From: Clostridiales bacterium | GTDB lineage: Bacteria; Bacillota; Peptococcia; Peptococcales; Peptococcaceae | Direction: 5' to 3' | Assembly (NCBI GenBank): GCA_003343815.1 | Contig: QAKL01000038.1 | Location: forward strand, 1-10,019 | Length of the DNA: 10,019 nt | Part shown: positions 1 through 6,277 of the stretch, piece after piece | How the letters are laid out: the number at the start of each line of letters is the position of its first letter | Position numbering within the stretch: the first letter of the stretch is position 1 | Position numbers and translations under genes: made by a program | Notes under the pieces: generated by a model | Told to the model about the DNA's origin: nothing | Seen by the model: only the letters and a program-made list of their open reading frames with translations | The model's database searches: none

Positions 1-1016
1 ATTTCCTTAAACAAACGCGCCGATAATTTGCGTGAGGTCACCGGATCGCCGTCTTTACCGGCGAAAGGAGAATTATTAACCATAAAGAACATTTCCAAAG
101 TAGGCTCTTCGATGCTGACAAACGGCAGCGGATCCAAATGATCAGGTGCGCAAATCGTCTCGCCGACATTGATATCGCCCAACCCGCTGATAGCTACGAT
201 TTGTCCGACGGAAGCTTCCTCGATATCAAAACGTTTCAAACCTTTAAAACCCATCAGCTTGCTGATGCGGACATTGCGCGCGATGCCGTCTTTATTTACT
301 ACGGCCACCGTGCTGCCTGCGATAATTTTACCGCGGTTAATAGTGCAAATCGCGATACGGCCGACAAAGTCGTTATAATCCATCAAAGTGATCTGCGCCT
401 GTAAAGGACCGTTTTCATCGCCTTTCGGCGCGGGGATTTTTTCGATGATCGTCTCAAAAAGCGGCGTTAAATCTTTAGCCTCGACGTCTAAATCTTTTGT
501 TGCGACGCCACGGATACCGGAAGCAAAGATTACCGGGAAATCCAGTTGCGCCTCGCTGGCACCTAAATCAATAAACAAATCCAAAACCTCATCCACTACT
601 TCTAAAGGACGAGCGAACTCTCTGTCCATTTTATTAATGACAACAATCGGCGTAAGATGCTGCGCCAATGCTTTCTTCAAAACAAATCTGGTCTGCGGCA
701 TACATCCCTCAAAAGCATCGACGACCAAAAGCACACCGTCAACCATTTTCATGATACGCTCGACCTCACCGCCGAAATCGGCATGTCCGGGAGTGTCAAC
801 GATATTGATGGTGTAGTCTTTATAGTTAATAGAGGTGTTTTTTGCCAAAATAGTGATGCCTTTTTCTCTCTCTAAATCGTTAGAGTCCATTACACGCTCT
901 GCTACCTGCTCATTGGCGCGAAAGGTGCCCGATTGGCTCAAGAGTTTATCGACCAATGTTGTCTTACCGTGGTCAACGTGAGCAATAATAGCAATATTTC
1001 TGATTTTTTCCTGCAT
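1..1016 (-). CDS. typA: Translational GTPase TypA/BipA (partial, C-terminal part outside window)
   Basis: The gene encodes a ribosome-associated GTPase of the EF-G/LepA superfamily, which acts in the cytoplasm on 50S assembly and stress or low-temperature adaptation (family knowledge). About 338 residues are visible of a family length near 605-615. The G domain shows the P-loop AHVDHGKTT (residues 12-20), a switch I REKGIT, DTPGHADF (G3), NKMD (G4) and a SGIRG stretch at the G5 position. A beta-barrel domain II follows. The visible part stops in the EF-G-like domain III, at the family motif EEPT...NNSPFAGKDG. The reading frame runs off the left edge without a stop, which is truncation by the window rather than a broken gene. 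The ATG at 1016 has an AGGAGG site at 1023-1028, 6 bases away. The gene diverges from the permease pair. The identification is secure. Confidence 0.97.
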   Translation of the reverse strand, partial: MQEKIRNIAIIAHVDHGKTTLVDKLLSQSGTFRANEQVAERVMDSNDLEREKGITILAKNTSINYKDYTINIVDTPGHADFGGEVERIMKMVDGVLLVVDAFEGCMPQTRFVLKKALAQHLTPIVVINKMDREFARPLEVVDEVLDLFIDLGASEAQLDFPVIFASGIRGVATKDLDVEAKDLTPLFETIIEKIPAPKGDENGPLQAQITLMDYNDFVGRIAICTINRGKIIAGSTVAVVNKDGIARNVRISKLMGFKGLKRFDIEEASVGQIVAISGLGDINVGETICAPDHLDPLPFVSIEEPTLEMFFMVNNSPFAGKDGDPVTSRKLSARLFKE

Positions 1017-1059
1017 AATTATCCTCCTCAAGCTTTGCAAATTCTTTGCACATCTTTAT

Positions 1060-1088
1060 ATTTTAGCGCAATTTATTTTAAATTGCAA
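1060..1088 (-). promoter_or_regulatory. Sigma-A-type promoter of typA
   Basis: On the minus strand, TTGCAA (1083-1088) and TAAAAT (1060-1065) are separated by exactly 17 bases, upstream of the typA Shine-Dalgarno site. The predicted transcript start is near 1053, giving a leader of about 37 bases. A perfect inverted repeat fills the spacer (listed separately). The call rests on the hexamer match and spacing only. Confidence 0.7.
1068..1086. repeat. 8-bp inverted repeat in the typA promoter spacer (candidate operator)
   Basis: GCAATTTA (1068-1075) and its exact reverse complement TAAATTGC (1079-1086) flank 3 bases. The dyad lies between the -35 and -10 hexamers of the typA promoter and overlaps the -35. 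That is a typical operator position, but the sequence is AT-rich and no regulator is known. Confidence 0.45.
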
Positions 1089-1197
1089 GAAAGAATTTCT
1101 GTTTTTTCCCTATTTTTACCGAAAAAAGCTAAAATCTCTTTTATATTTATCCAAAAACGCTTGCATATCTTTTAAAAAAAACGCCATGCTATGTTTT

Positions 1198-1203
1198 AGG
1201 TGA
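1198..1203 (+). promoter_or_regulatory. Shine-Dalgarno site that fixes the first permease start at 1209
   Basis: AGGTGA lies 5 bases before the ATG at 1209. The longer reading with GTG at 1200 would start inside this site, so it is rejected. The second gene has the same GAGGTGA arrangement before its ATG. Confidence 0.75.
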
Positions 1204-1208
1204 GTAAT

Positions 1209-1565
1209 ATGCAAAAAAATAAATTCGTTTTGATTGCTGTAGGTATTATGTCAGGAATATTGTGCGGACTTTTGGGCGTAGGCGGCGGAGTGATTATCGT
1301 GCTTTATCTGACGCATTTTCTCCATGAGGAGCAGCACACTGCGCAGGCGACGGCTATAAGCGTTATTTTCTCCTCGGCGGTAGTCAGCAGCGGTATTTAT
1401 TGGTATAACGGGGTTTTGGACTGGCACCTGATAGGTCTCACGCTGGTTGGCTCGATTATCGGCGGCTGTGTAGGCGCCAAAATGATGAAAAAAATCCCTG
1501 ATAAAATTCTGCGCAAAATATTCGGCTCATTTTTGCTTTTAGCCGGTTTAAGAATGCTTTTTTGA
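1209..1565 (+). CDS. Half-length TauE/SafE (TSUP) family permease, first subunit
   Basis: This 118-residue integral membrane protein corresponds to one half of a TauE/SafE (old DUF81) transporter; usual members have about 250 residues with two homologous halves. The family exports small anions or organosulfur compounds such as sulfite or sulfoacetate, but the substrate here cannot be predicted. The signature GVGGG is at residues 23-27. Hydrophobic stretches lie at about 6-22, 27-38, 44-62, 70-88 and 99-116. Positive charge is concentrated at the N-terminus (MQKNK) and in the loop AKMMKKIPDKILRK before the last helix, which suggests N-inside. The second half-gene follows after 8 bases in another reading frame with its own ribosome binding site, so the two probably form a heteromeric transporter. 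No convincing promoter was found in 1017-1199. Confidence 0.85.
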   Translation: MQKNKFVLIAVGIMSGILCGLLGVGGGVIIVLYLTHFLHEEQHTAQATAISVIFSSAVVSSGIYWYNGVLDWHLIGLTLVGSIIGGCVGAKMMKKIPDKILRKIFGSFLLLAGLRMLF

Positions 1566-1573
1566 GGTGAAAT

Positions 1574-1927
1574 ATGCTTATTCTACTCGGATTTCTCGCA
1601 GGCATTTTAAGCAGCATGGGTGTAGGTGGCGGCACGCTTTTGGTGCCGGCACTGGTATATTTTTTTAATACGCCGCAAATCACCGCCCAAGGCGTCATCA
1701 TGCTGATTTTTCTGCCAACCGCCGCTGTCGCGCTTTTTACGCATTATAAAAACGGCTATTTAAAACTCCGATTAACCATTTATCTGGCAATCGGTGCATT
1801 TTTCGGAGCATTTGGCGGAGCTTACCTCGCCAATACGCTTTCTAATGCGTGGCTTAGTAAAATATTCGGCGTATTTTTACTTTTAAGCGGCGTGGAGCAA
1901 TTATTGCCCCAAAAGAAAAGAAAATAA
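1574..1927 (+). CDS. Half-length TauE/SafE (TSUP) family permease, second subunit
   Basis: This 117-residue membrane protein is homologous to its upstream neighbour. It begins with GFLAGILSSMGVGGG (residues 6-20), the same repeat signature, and has a similar order of hydrophobic segments (about 2-14, 18-31, 40-56, 68-86 and 97-110). Here the positive charges sit in the loop HYKNGYLKLR and at the C-terminus (QKKRK), while the equivalent of the lysine-rich loop of the first protein (NTLSNAWLSK) has one lysine. By the positive-inside rule this predicts N-outside, the opposite of its partner. GAGGTGA at 1564-1570 overlaps the stop of the first gene and serves the ATG at 1574, so translation is probably coupled. 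It could instead be an independent homo-oligomer, but the pairing favours a two-gene permease. Confidence 0.85.
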   Translation: MLILLGFLAGILSSMGVGGGTLLVPALVYFFNTPQITAQGVIMLIFLPTAAVALFTHYKNGYLKLRLTIYLAIGAFFGAFGGAYLANTLSNAWLSKIFGVFLLLSGVEQLLPQKKRK

Positions 1928-1944
1928 GCAGACCCTCGGTCTGC
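1928..1944. repeat. Small hairpin directly after the second permease stop
   Basis: GCAGACC (1928-1934) pairs perfectly with GGTCTGC (1938-1944) around a 3-base loop, starting at the base after the TAA stop. No T-run follows, so it is a weak terminator candidate on its own. It may be the flank of the IS3-like terminal sequence that comes next. Confidence 0.5.
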
Positions 1945-1966
1945 ACCCCAAAAGTTAGACAAAATT
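1940..1966. mobile_element. Possible remnant of an IS3/IS150-type terminal inverted repeat
   Basis: The stretch around 1944-1960, CACCCCAAAAGTTAGAC, resembles from memory the terminal inverted repeats of IS150-group IS3 elements, which commonly carry CCCCAAAAGTTAGAC or a close variant. Only one end is present. There is no transposase, no matching opposite end nearby and no clear target duplication. It is at most a relic or a solo end. Confidence 0.35.
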
Positions 1967-2006
1967 AATAAGCAACCGCGCCTTAATGATGGTGCGGTTG
2001 CTTATT
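1967..2006. terminator. Bidirectional hairpin terminator between convergent operons
   Basis: A 16-bp stem pairs 1967-1982 with 1991-2006 around an 8-base loop. All pairs are Watson-Crick except one G-T. The GC-rich core (GCAACCGC) is flanked by AATAA and TTATT, so both strands have an A-rich entry and a U-rich exit. It lies 12 bases beyond the FemX-type gene stop on the minus strand and about 40 bases beyond the permease stop on the plus strand, where it could serve both convergent units. The U-runs are interrupted, so efficiency is uncertain. Confidence 0.65.
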
Positions 2007-2018
2007 TACTCAATATCT

Positions 2019-3065
2019 TTAATGTCGAATTTTCTTCAGCACTTTTTTCGCCATAGGGATCGCATGCTCGATAAATTTAAACGCCAAAGGATGAAATACA
2101 TAGCGATACTCGCCGACAAACTCGGTAAATTCGGCATTAAAACCGCTTTTAAAGCGATATAATCCGTATAAATGATTATCCTCGCTCAAATCGCCGCTGA
2201 TTCCGCGGAAATCGTAAATATCGCATTTATTTTCAATCGCCCAGCGAATCATTTCCCATTGCAATAAATAATTAGGCATGAGATTGCGGTGAGCATTAGA
2301 GGAGGCTCCGTACAAATACCAGACCTTGTTGCCGACGTGCACGGCGATCGTTCCGGCAATCGGCTCGCCCTCCTCGGTATAAGCCATGTAAAGACGGACA
2401 TCGTCGCCCAAATTTGTAAGCATATCTGCAAAGTATGACTCTGGGCGAATCATAAAGCCGTCGCGCGAGCCGGTTTCCACCATAATGCGGTGAAAATCAG
2501 GCACTGCCTCCGCGCCGCAGATTTTGACCTGCACGTTTTTCTTTAAGGCAACGCGAATATTATAGCGGGTTTTAGACTTAAACTGAGCCATGACTTCCTC
2601 TTCGTTCATGCCTTTAATATTTAAGCGCATGACATACTGCGGCTGAATATTACCGAAATTAGGAGCTTTCGGTGCTAAAACAAAACCTAGCTCGCGCATC
2701 AAGCGGCGAAAATCCACATCTTCATATTTGATATCAGGATCGATTTTTAAGACATAAGAATGAAATTCTTTTGCTAACGCTTTCGCTCCGGCTAAAAGCT
2801 CGGCGATCATCGCTTTATCATGCACATCACAGACCGGACCGCGCGCGGCGTACATCAAAGTATATGGTGTCATCGGGATTTTTCTGATTAATACCGACAT
2901 CGCACCTTGTATTTCACCATTTCCGTCGCGCACGATAATCCCACGAAAGGTCCAATAAGGCTTCTGCTTGCTCCACTCGTAAGTTTGCAACATATGTCCT
3001 TTAGGATGACGGCGCACAAAGGCCTCAAATTCCTCGTGATTTTCACCGGTAATTATTTCATACAT
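2019..3065 (-). CDS. FemAB/FemX family peptidoglycan-bridge aminoacyltransferase
   Basis: This 348-residue member of the Fem family (two GNAT-like domains) would transfer an amino acid from aminoacyl-tRNA to the side-chain amine of a peptidoglycan precursor on the inner face of the membrane (family knowledge). Visible hallmarks are the N-terminal LQTYEW (26-31), the central FKSKTRYNIRVA (162-173), the YLYGASSNAHRNLMPNYLLQWE stretch and the C-terminal YDFRG...LYRFKSGF block. Its length fits compact FemX-type enzymes rather than the longer staphylococcal FemA, which has an inserted coiled-coil arm. The start lies 2 bases after the stop of the racemase gene. An AGGGG site sits inside the racemase 3' end, about 12 bases upstream, so the two are co-transcribed. 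The amino acid added is unknown. The family call is strong; the role in this cell's wall is inferred. Confidence 0.93.
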   Translation of the reverse strand: MYEIITGENHEEFEAFVRRHPKGHMLQTYEWSKQKPYWTFRGIIVRDGNGEIQGAMSVLIRKIPMTPYTLMYAARGPVCDVHDKAMIAELLAGAKALAKEFHSYVLKIDPDIKYEDVDFRRLMRELGFVLAPKAPNFGNIQPQYVMRLNIKGMNEEEVMAQFKSKTRYNIRVALKKNVQVKICGAEAVPDFHRIMVETGSRDGFMIRPESYFADMLTNLGDDVRLYMAYTEEGEPIAGTIAVHVGNKVWYLYGASSNAHRNLMPNYLLQWEMIRWAIENKCDIYDFRGISGDLSEDNHLYGLYRFKSGFNAEFTEFVGEYRYVFHPLAFKFIEHAIPMAKKVLKKIRH

Positions 3066-3067
3066 AA

Positions 3068-4186
3068 TTATTCGTTCCCCTTTATTATTTCTTTCGATAC
3101 AGATAACGGCACATAAAGCGGATTTACATCAAATCGCACCATCGTGCCTACTGCCAGCTCATGCTCCGTCAAATCTATCATGGTATGATTGGCACCGCTT
3201 CTTCCTACAATCGGCAGCTTTATCTCACCTGCACGAGCATATTTTTGATAATGATTAGGGCGCAATGCCATGGAAATCTGATGCAATATCCCGTGAAGCA
3301 TAGTGCTCGTCCCATCCGTAGGACCGATCGCAATACCATCATTATGTCCTATTTTGACTAATCCTAAGCGCGAATCCCGCTTTAATTTACAGCCTCCCAG
3401 ATAGCCTATCGTCGAATTTTTGCTAAAATCTTTCACTTCGCACAGCGCCGCTTCCAGCCATACTGCCGTTTTTAACTCGCCTGCACCGCGTGCACATTTA
3501 CCCAAAAAAGCCGAGCCTATACGCACTGCATCTAAACCTCCGTCACCTAAAGTCATGAATGCTGCCGAGTTGCTCATGTGCGTCATCCCGGGATTTACAC
3601 CTATTTTTTTTAAAGTTTCAAGCGCTTGCTTAAAACGATTAAGCTGAAGATGCGCCATTTTTTCGGCATTATTAAAATGGCTGTAGGTACCGGTAATTTC
3701 CACCGTCTCAGCAAAGGTCGCTATCTCCGCCCCCAGCTTGTCCCAAGAAAAGCCATAGCGCCCCATGCCTGTATCGACCGCCAGATGCACTTTGCATTTT
3801 TGACCTAAACTGGCATACACTTGTTTATAAGCGTCAATTTGCGCGATATTTCCGAGCATCATAGTAATATCCTGAGCGCACATCGCCTCAAGAGTTTGGA
3901 CATCATAATAAGATGCCAACAAAAGTATCGGCTCCACCGCCCCATAGCGCCTCAGAGCCAGAGCCTCCTCGGCTGAGGTCACCGCGAAAAACTCCGCGCC
4001 TAAATTTTTTAAAATATCATATTCCGTCTTTAAGCCCAAACCGTAGCCGTTTTCCTTAATGACGGCAATAATCGTTTTCTCGGTCTTTTGGCGAATGATG
4101 TTAAAATTATGCGCTATCGCTTCTGTATCTATTTTCAGCACGCTTTCTTTGGCAAAAATCTCATCTGCTAAAACTAACTGCGACAT
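3068..4186 (-). CDS. Alanine-racemase-fold PLP enzyme, divergent active site
   Basis: This 372-residue fold-type III PLP enzyme has the length of alanine racemase, which interconverts L- and D-alanine for wall synthesis. It shows the PLP-lysine motif AVIKENGYGLG (K44), VDTGMGRYG (137-145) with R143, THMSNSAA (202-209), VRIG with R222 at the pyridine-nitrogen position, and GYLGG with Y262 at the catalytic-tyrosine position. Several usually conserved residues are changed. The lysine that is carbamylated in Geobacillus enzyme (K129) is A136, the GYADG motif reads GHNDG, and the substrate-loop CMDQ reads GANH (331-334). It may be a second, divergent racemase or one with another amino acid as substrate. 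The ATG at 4186 has an AAGGAGAG site at 4195-4202, 8 bases away. It is first in an operon with the FemX-type gene. Confidence 0.88.
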   Translation of the reverse strand: MSQLVLADEIFAKESVLKIDTEAIAHNFNIIRQKTEKTIIAVIKENGYGLGLKTEYDILKNLGAEFFAVTSAEEALALRRYGAVEPILLLASYYDVQTLEAMCAQDITMMLGNIAQIDAYKQVYASLGQKCKVHLAVDTGMGRYGFSWDKLGAEIATFAETVEITGTYSHFNNAEKMAHLQLNRFKQALETLKKIGVNPGMTHMSNSAAFMTLGDGGLDAVRIGSAFLGKCARGAGELKTAVWLEAALCEVKDFSKNSTIGYLGGCKLKRDSRLGLVKIGHNDGIAIGPTDGTSTMLHGILHQISMALRPNHYQKYARAGEIKLPIVGRSGANHTMIDLTEHELAVGTMVRFDVNPLYVPLSVSKEIIKGNE

Positions 4187-4228
4187 ACTATTGCTCTCCT
4201 TTTGCTTAAAGACGCTATCGTGAATATT

Positions 4229-4251
4229 GCCGCAGCAATCGTTGCTGCGGC
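4229..4251 (-). promoter_or_regulatory. Perfect stem-loop in the 5' leader of the racemase operon
   Basis: GCCGCAGCAA (4229-4238) pairs perfectly with TTGCTGCGGC (4242-4251) around TCG. It lies immediately downstream of the predicted transcription start (about 4258), so it would form near the 5' end of the racemase-femX mRNA. The following sequence (AATATTCACG) has no U-run, which argues against a terminator. A transcript-stabilising or regulatory hairpin is more likely, though a weak terminator for the upstream gene cannot be excluded. Confidence 0.6.
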
Positions 4252-4264
4252 TTAAGTAAATCTG

Positions 4265-4293
4265 ATTGTAGCATGATTTTTACTCTTTGTCAA
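4265..4293 (-). promoter_or_regulatory. Near-consensus sigma-A promoter of the racemase-femX operon
   Basis: On the minus strand the -35 is a perfect TTGACA (4288-4293) and the -10 is TACAAT (4265-4270), with an exact 17-base spacer. This leaves a leader of about 72 bases that contains the perfect stem-loop. It begins within 15 bases of the end of the 358-residue gene, so the racemase operon can be transcribed independently of it. Confidence 0.87.
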
Positions 4294-4303
4294 GGCTTGG
4301 CGG

Positions 4304-5380
4304 TTAATTGTTATTTAAAAGGATCTGCGCCATTTCTATTGCATCAATCGTATATTCCTTTTCCAAAAGATCCGGCATATCACAGATCAAATATTTCGCC
4401 AGATAAGCAGTTAAATCTTTTAATTTTTGCTTACTGTCAGCGTAAAGCAGCATTTTATTTTTCATCAGCAGCATTTTCGCGCAAGCATTGGCTTTATCGC
4501 GCACAAAAATGTAAAGCTGGTAATAGTTGCGCTCGCCGCTTAACAAAATATTTTTATCATTCATCAGCGCTCCTGCCAGCCAGCTGCCATCAGGCAGCTG
4601 ATAGCTTGCCAGATAATATTTAAACTCATAATCCTCCGCAATATGCATCGCATAATGATCAAGCAGCAGATAGCGATTGAGCGCATATCCGTCTGCAAGC
4701 TTGATAAGCTCCAAATATATCACAAAACCATATTGCCCACCCTCAGCATCCCGCCGCTGCCAAGAAGCGCAAAGAGCAGTTACTTCCTCGCCTAACTCAT
4801 TAATTAACGTCCGAAAGTCAGTTATTTTTAGCGTCTCCGGCAGCATGACACTGTTTTTCCCGCTTTCGCGACAGCCGTGAATAAATACATGCTTATTGGT
4901 CGAAGGCGCGCAGATTTTTTCGCCTGCTAACTCATAAAGCAAACCGTAATCATCATACTTGAGCACATTTGCCAGCATATCAAGCGTTTCATTCACATCA
5001 TGAGAGCGGATATTAAGCCTTTTTATCTCATCGGTATGATAAAGCAAGATATGCGTCGCCTGATCGTAAAGCACTTTTTCTTTCGGCGCCAACTCTCTTT
5101 GATGCGCCAATTTTATATCCAGCACTTCTTTAATCAGACTGTATGCCCCTAATATATCTATAGGCATCATTTCAGACGTGTTCACACCTATCAGCGCAGA
5201 TGTCTCCTCAAGCTCTCCCCGTCTAAAATCCAAAAATAATGCCTTTTCGCAAATGCCGTTTTTTATATAATAAAGCTCTGCCAGACTTTGTGCGCGCGTA
5301 TTGGCCAAATAAATTTTAGATGTATTTTCATCATGATTTTTTTGTTTCCATTGTTTTATATTTACGATCTTTGCATCCAC
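4304..5380 (-). CDS. Uncharacterised 358-residue soluble protein
   Basis: I do not recognise this family. The protein has no signal peptide and no membrane segment, so it is probably cytoplasmic. It has a charged N-terminus (MDAKIVNIKQWKQKNHDENT), a helix-rich N-terminal half, and a more beta-like, aromatic-rich second half (for example FKYYLASYQLPDGSWLAG and NYYQLYIFVRD). The segment HVFIHGCRESGKNS (164-177) resembles a Walker A loop (GxxxxGK), but N replaces the usual S/T and no Walker B is evident, so nucleotide binding is not claimed. The start is GTG at 5380, because an in-frame TAA lies two codons upstream and a GGAGGT site (5391-5396) precedes it by 10 bases. It sits between a sortase and a racemase-femX operon, which may hint at an envelope-related or regulatory role, but this is only context. 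Confidence 0.85.
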   Translation of the reverse strand: MDAKIVNIKQWKQKNHDENTSKIYLANTRAQSLAELYYIKNGICEKALFLDFRRGELEETSALIGVNTSEMMPIDILGAYSLIKEVLDIKLAHQRELAPKEKVLYDQATHILLYHTDEIKRLNIRSHDVNETLDMLANVLKYDDYGLLYELAGEKICAPSTNKHVFIHGCRESGKNSVMLPETLKITDFRTLINELGEEVTALCASWQRRDAEGGQYGFVIYLELIKLADGYALNRYLLLDHYAMHIAEDYEFKYYLASYQLPDGSWLAGALMNDKNILLSGERNYYQLYIFVRDKANACAKMLLMKNKMLLYADSKQKLKDLTAYLAKYLICDMPDLLEKEYTIDAIEMAQILLNNN

Positions 5381-5419
5381 AAATTATCTGACCTCCGCTT
5401 CGATATCACAAATTTAATC

Positions 5420-5459
5420 TTGATATATTAGTATATTAAAAATAGTCTCAATATTTCAA
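5420..5459 (-). promoter_or_regulatory. Candidate promoter with an AT-rich dyad at the -10, upstream of the 358-residue gene
   Basis: TTGAAA (5454-5459) and TATACT (5430-5435) on the minus strand are 18 bases apart. The predicted leader is about 43 bases. The -10 lies inside an imperfect 20-base dyad (5420-5439, 8 of 10 positions paired). The surroundings are very AT-rich, so chance matches are likely and the call is tentative. Confidence 0.45.
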
Positions 5460-5504
5460 TCTTTTTTCCTCTATTGCCTAAATTACCGTTTTTCTCCGTT
5501 TTAT

Positions 5505-6251
5505 TCAAACGGATTTGTCAATCTTTTTTGCGACGACGACAAAGCGTCCGTCCTCGATCTGGTAAGCACATGTCGAAAGCGTCAGCAGCTTATCCTCCGC
5601 TGTGACCGCGACATCATCATAATAAAGCGCAATTTGTTCGATATTGTTTAGATAGCGCGCCATTTGCTCGCTGTCTAACTCGCCAAAATAATCGTAATAC
5701 TTAAAGGCGATGTCATCTTCTGTATAGATTTGCGTATAAAACGCCGCTATTATTTGATAGACATTTTCCCCATCTTTATCGGCAAAAGTTATATACGGAT
5801 AAATCTTGGCAAAATATTTATCCTCATAGCGCAAAAGCTCGGAAAACATCGTGCCGTTTTTCATATTATGCCCGTGAATGGCTAAATTATTGCTATCAAG
5901 CGTACACGCGCCGTCAATAAAAGGCACGCCGCTCTTGGAATACTTTTTTTCAAACGAGCGGCGCAGATAGTACTCAGGATCATTTGGCGTATACATAACC
6001 GGATAGTCGATATTTGTCCCCTCAATAGTCAGCCAACCTGCGTAATCACTATTAGCTTCTTTAAAGACATCATAAGAATATGCACTTTCGTCCTTTTTTT
6101 CACTATTGATCGCCGTCAATTTGCTAAAAGTGTGTTGATCAGCGTTCATGTTGTAATAATACTTGCCCAGATAAGCTGTCGCGATAGTAAAAGCAAGAAC
6201 GCACAAGATCGTCAAACCTCGCAGTATTTTCTTTTTTGCTTCTGTCTGCAT
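5505..6251 (-). CDS. Class B sortase
   Basis: This 248-residue membrane-anchored cysteine transpeptidase would cleave a sorting signal on secreted proteins and join them to a wall or pilus nucleophile outside the cell. A short basic N-terminus (KKK, 6-8) is followed by one membrane segment (about 9-29). The sortase domain shows WLTIEGTNIDYPVM (73-86), GVPFID (108-113), AIHGHNM with catalytic H128, LTLSTCAY with catalytic C228, and R236 in GRFVVVAKK. This order and spacing, including the GHN motif and short TLSTC-to-R distance, fit SrtB-like enzymes. The start is set at ATG 6251, because a GAGGTGG site (6258-6264) lies 6 bases upstream. A longer reading from 6287 would begin upstream of the promoter -10. 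No LPXTG/NPQTN-type substrate gene is in the window. Confidence 0.93.
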   Translation of the reverse strand: MQTEAKKKILRGLTILCVLAFTIATAYLGKYYYNMNADQHTFSKLTAINSEKKDESAYSYDVFKEANSDYAGWLTIEGTNIDYPVMYTPNDPEYYLRRSFEKKYSKSGVPFIDGACTLDSNNLAIHGHNMKNGTMFSELLRYEDKYFAKIYPYITFADKDGENVYQIIAAFYTQIYTEDDIAFKYYDYFGELDSEQMARYLNNIEQIALYYDDVAVTAEDKLLTLSTCAYQIEDGRFVVVAKKIDKSV

Positions 6252-6257
6252 CGCTTT

Positions 6258-6264
6258 CCACCTC
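6258..6264 (-). promoter_or_regulatory. Shine-Dalgarno site that fixes the sortase start at 6251
   Basis: GAGGTGG on the minus strand lies 6 bases before the ATG at 6251. No comparable site precedes the upstream in-frame ATG codons at 6287 and 6266. Confidence 0.8.
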
Positions 6265-6277
6265 ATTTGATATAAAT

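Noticed and set aside
388..816. Plus-strand open frames within 138-875 as genes
   Set aside because: They lie antisense to typA, which has full motif support on the minus strand, and their translations show no recognisable domain.
1033..1050. Direct repeat CTTTGCA twice in the typA leader
   Set aside because: Two 7-base copies 4 bases apart in AT-rich DNA are easily due to chance, and no regulator is suggested.
4581..4600. Perfect 8-bp inverted repeat with a 4-base loop (CAGCTGCC / GGCAGCTG)
   Set aside because: It lies within the coding sequence of the 358-residue protein, in codons for QLPDGSW, and is not near a gene end or start. Regulatory meaning is not supported.
5501..5520. 7-bp stem at the sortase stop as a terminator
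   Set aside because: The stem overlaps the end of the coding region, and on the minus strand it is followed by an A-rich rather than U-rich tract.
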